Part shown: piece after piece, positions 63,136 through 64,000 of the stretch | Layout of the letters: each line of letters opens with the position of its first letter | Numbering within the stretch: the stretch's first letter is position 1 | From: Choricystis sp. odSpoLacu1 | Lineage: Eukaryota; Chlorophyta; Trebouxiophyceae | Direction: 5' to 3' | Length of the DNA stretch: 64,000 nt | Assembly: GCA_958009055.1 (NCBI GenBank) | Contig: OY253664.1 | Location: forward strand, 310,001-374,000 | Notes under the pieces: generated by a model | Database searches by the model: none | What the model was told of the DNA's origin: nothing | The model's input: only the letters and a program-made list of their open reading frames with translations | Position numbers and translations under genes: made by a program

Positions 63136-64000
63136 TCAATCGTTTCGGTTGCTTGTTTCGCTCGTGGAAATATCATCGCTCGCACCTCTCTCTCTCTCAC
63201 CCTCACTCCCTCGCTCCCTCACCCGGCCGCCATGTCGGCGACCCCCCCCCCCCCCATACTGAGGGGACCCACCCCCCACAAAGGCGGCAGTGGGGGACCC
63301 CACCCCGCCCAGCGACACGGGGGGCAGGGACGCGCCCGTGGCGGTGGTGGGGGGGGGGAAGGAGGGGAAGGGAGGGGGGGAGGCAAAGGCGGGAGGCGGG
63401 GGGGAGGCGCCGACGCCGCTCGCGGCCGCCGCGGCAGCCGCGGCAGCCGCCGCGTGAGCGTACTCTGCGGGCAGCGCCACCAGCTGGTATCCCAGGGGCA
63501 GGGCCATGGGAGGCGCGCCGGTGGAGGGGAGGGTGACGTACTGCATCCCAGGCAACGGGGGCGCGAGGACGGGGGGGGGCGGCGGCGGCAGCGCAGCCGC
63601 GGCCGCGGGCCCGCCGAGGCCAGAGGCAGCGCCACCGGCCGCGCCGCCGGCCATGCTGCCACCGACGCCGTCCTTGGGAGGGACAGCCGCCTTGTCATCA
63701 GACCGCGCAAACCGGCCCCTCACCCGCGGCCGCGCGTCGGCAAGCGTCTTCCTGCACGCGTACTTGATCCTCTTCGTAAAGTTGCGTTCATGCCGCTTGT
63801 GGCGGTAGCGCAGGATTTTAGAGGCGCGATCACTCGCCGTCACCCGGGCCGCGGGGTAGAGCCGTCCCTCGGGCGTCACCAGCTCAAACACGCGCGCCCC
63901 CGGCGCCCACTCCGGGGGGGGCAGGGCGGCGGCAGCGGCCAGGTCGGCGGCGGAGGAGGAGCGGGAGAGGCCGCCCCGGCGGGTGAGCTCGACGGCGGAC
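63136..64000 (-). CDS. CCT-domain protein (CONSTANS/TOC1-like), N-terminus outside window
   Basis: The CCT motif is a plant-specific nuclear domain that contacts NF-Y partners and DNA in flowering-time and clock regulators. The visible 288 codons are open to the window edge, with no start seen. The motif lies at about 63830-63705: RASKILRYRHKRHERNFTKRI then KYACRKTLADARPRVRGRFAR, complete and well conserved. After it come Ala/Gly/Pro-rich low-complexity segments and a short Ser/Glu-rich end. Whether the missing part holds a B-box, a response-regulator or a GATA finger decides between CONSTANS-like, pseudo-response regulator and other types; nothing here tells. It is convergent with NOC4. Confidence 0.85.
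   Translation of the reverse strand, partial: SAVELTRRGGLSRSSSAADLAAAAALPPPEWAPGARVFELVTPEGRLYPAARVTASDRASKILRYRHKRHERNFTKRIKYACRKTLADARPRVRGRFARSDDKAAVPPKDGVGGSMAGGAAGGAASGLGGPAAAAALPPPPPPVLAPPLPGMQYVTLPSTGAPPMALPLGYQLVALPAEYAHAAAAAAAAAAASGVGASPPPPAFASPPPFPSFPPPTTATGASLPPVSLGGVGSPTAAFVGGGSPQYGGGGGRRHGGRVRERGSEGERERGASDDISTSETSNRND

Overview
The window is nuclear DNA from a very GC-rich, compact eukaryotic genome, most likely a unicellular green alga. The plant-lineage signs are a plastid light-harvesting-like protein (LIL3), a plastid-type NFU scaffold protein, a hydroxyproline O-arabinosyltransferase-type enzyme, an R2R3 MYB and a CCT-domain protein. Introns are spliceosomal, mostly 80-150 bases, with GTGAG/GTAAG-type donors and CAG acceptors. 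About 34 protein genes fill 64 kb, roughly one per 1.9 kb. I saw no rRNA, tRNA, CRISPR or transposon. I cannot name the species from sequence alone.

Layout, left to right: isocitrate lyase 3' end (+), exosome subunit RRP41 (+), NFU scaffold with a GIY-YIG-like domain (-), LIL3 (+), UDP-glycosyltransferase (-), full-length ABCB transporter (-), WBP11-like splicing factor (+), neutral sphingomyelinase (-), PP2A B'' subunit (+), cytochrome P450 (-), ATAD5/ELG1-like clamp unloader (-), DNA topoisomerase II (+), 2-Cys peroxiredoxin (-), helicase-associated-repeat protein (+), RPF1 (-), secretory cyclophilin (+), MOB (-), CDCA7-like zinc finger (+), small Cys-rich membrane protein (-), HPAT (+), mitochondrial K+/H+ exchange-related protein (-), SEC3 (+), CDIN1 nuclease (-), SNM1/DCLRE1 nuclease (+), RPN11 (+), histone H2A.Z (+), VPS51 (-), beta-COP (-), tandem UBZ4-type zinc-finger protein (+), MRM1-type rRNA methylase (-), R2R3 MYB (-), VPS26 (-), NOC4 (+) and a CCT-domain protein (-, cut by the window edge).

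The genes are mostly housekeeping and do not form one pathway. Loose themes are ribosome and RNA processing (RRP41, RPF1, NOC4, MRM1, WBP11), DNA and chromatin (TOP2, ATAD5-like, CDCA7, H2A.Z, CDIN1, SNM1, UBZ4), membrane traffic (SEC3, VPS51, beta-COP, VPS26) and detoxification (a UGT next to an ABCB pump, plus a P450). Twelve gene pairs are divergent across 106-391 bases, so shared promoters are probable.

A feature of the data as much as the biology: nine or ten otherwise convincing genes change reading frame at long G/C homopolymers or GC-dinucleotide runs. Two more have in-frame stops, one of them exactly in the LSGGQ signature of the ABCB transporter. The frameshift pattern looks like consensus-sequence length error. 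The ABCB stop, a substitution accompanied by a 10-residue deletion, is harder to dismiss. For broken genes I give the span from start to most likely stop and describe the breaks.
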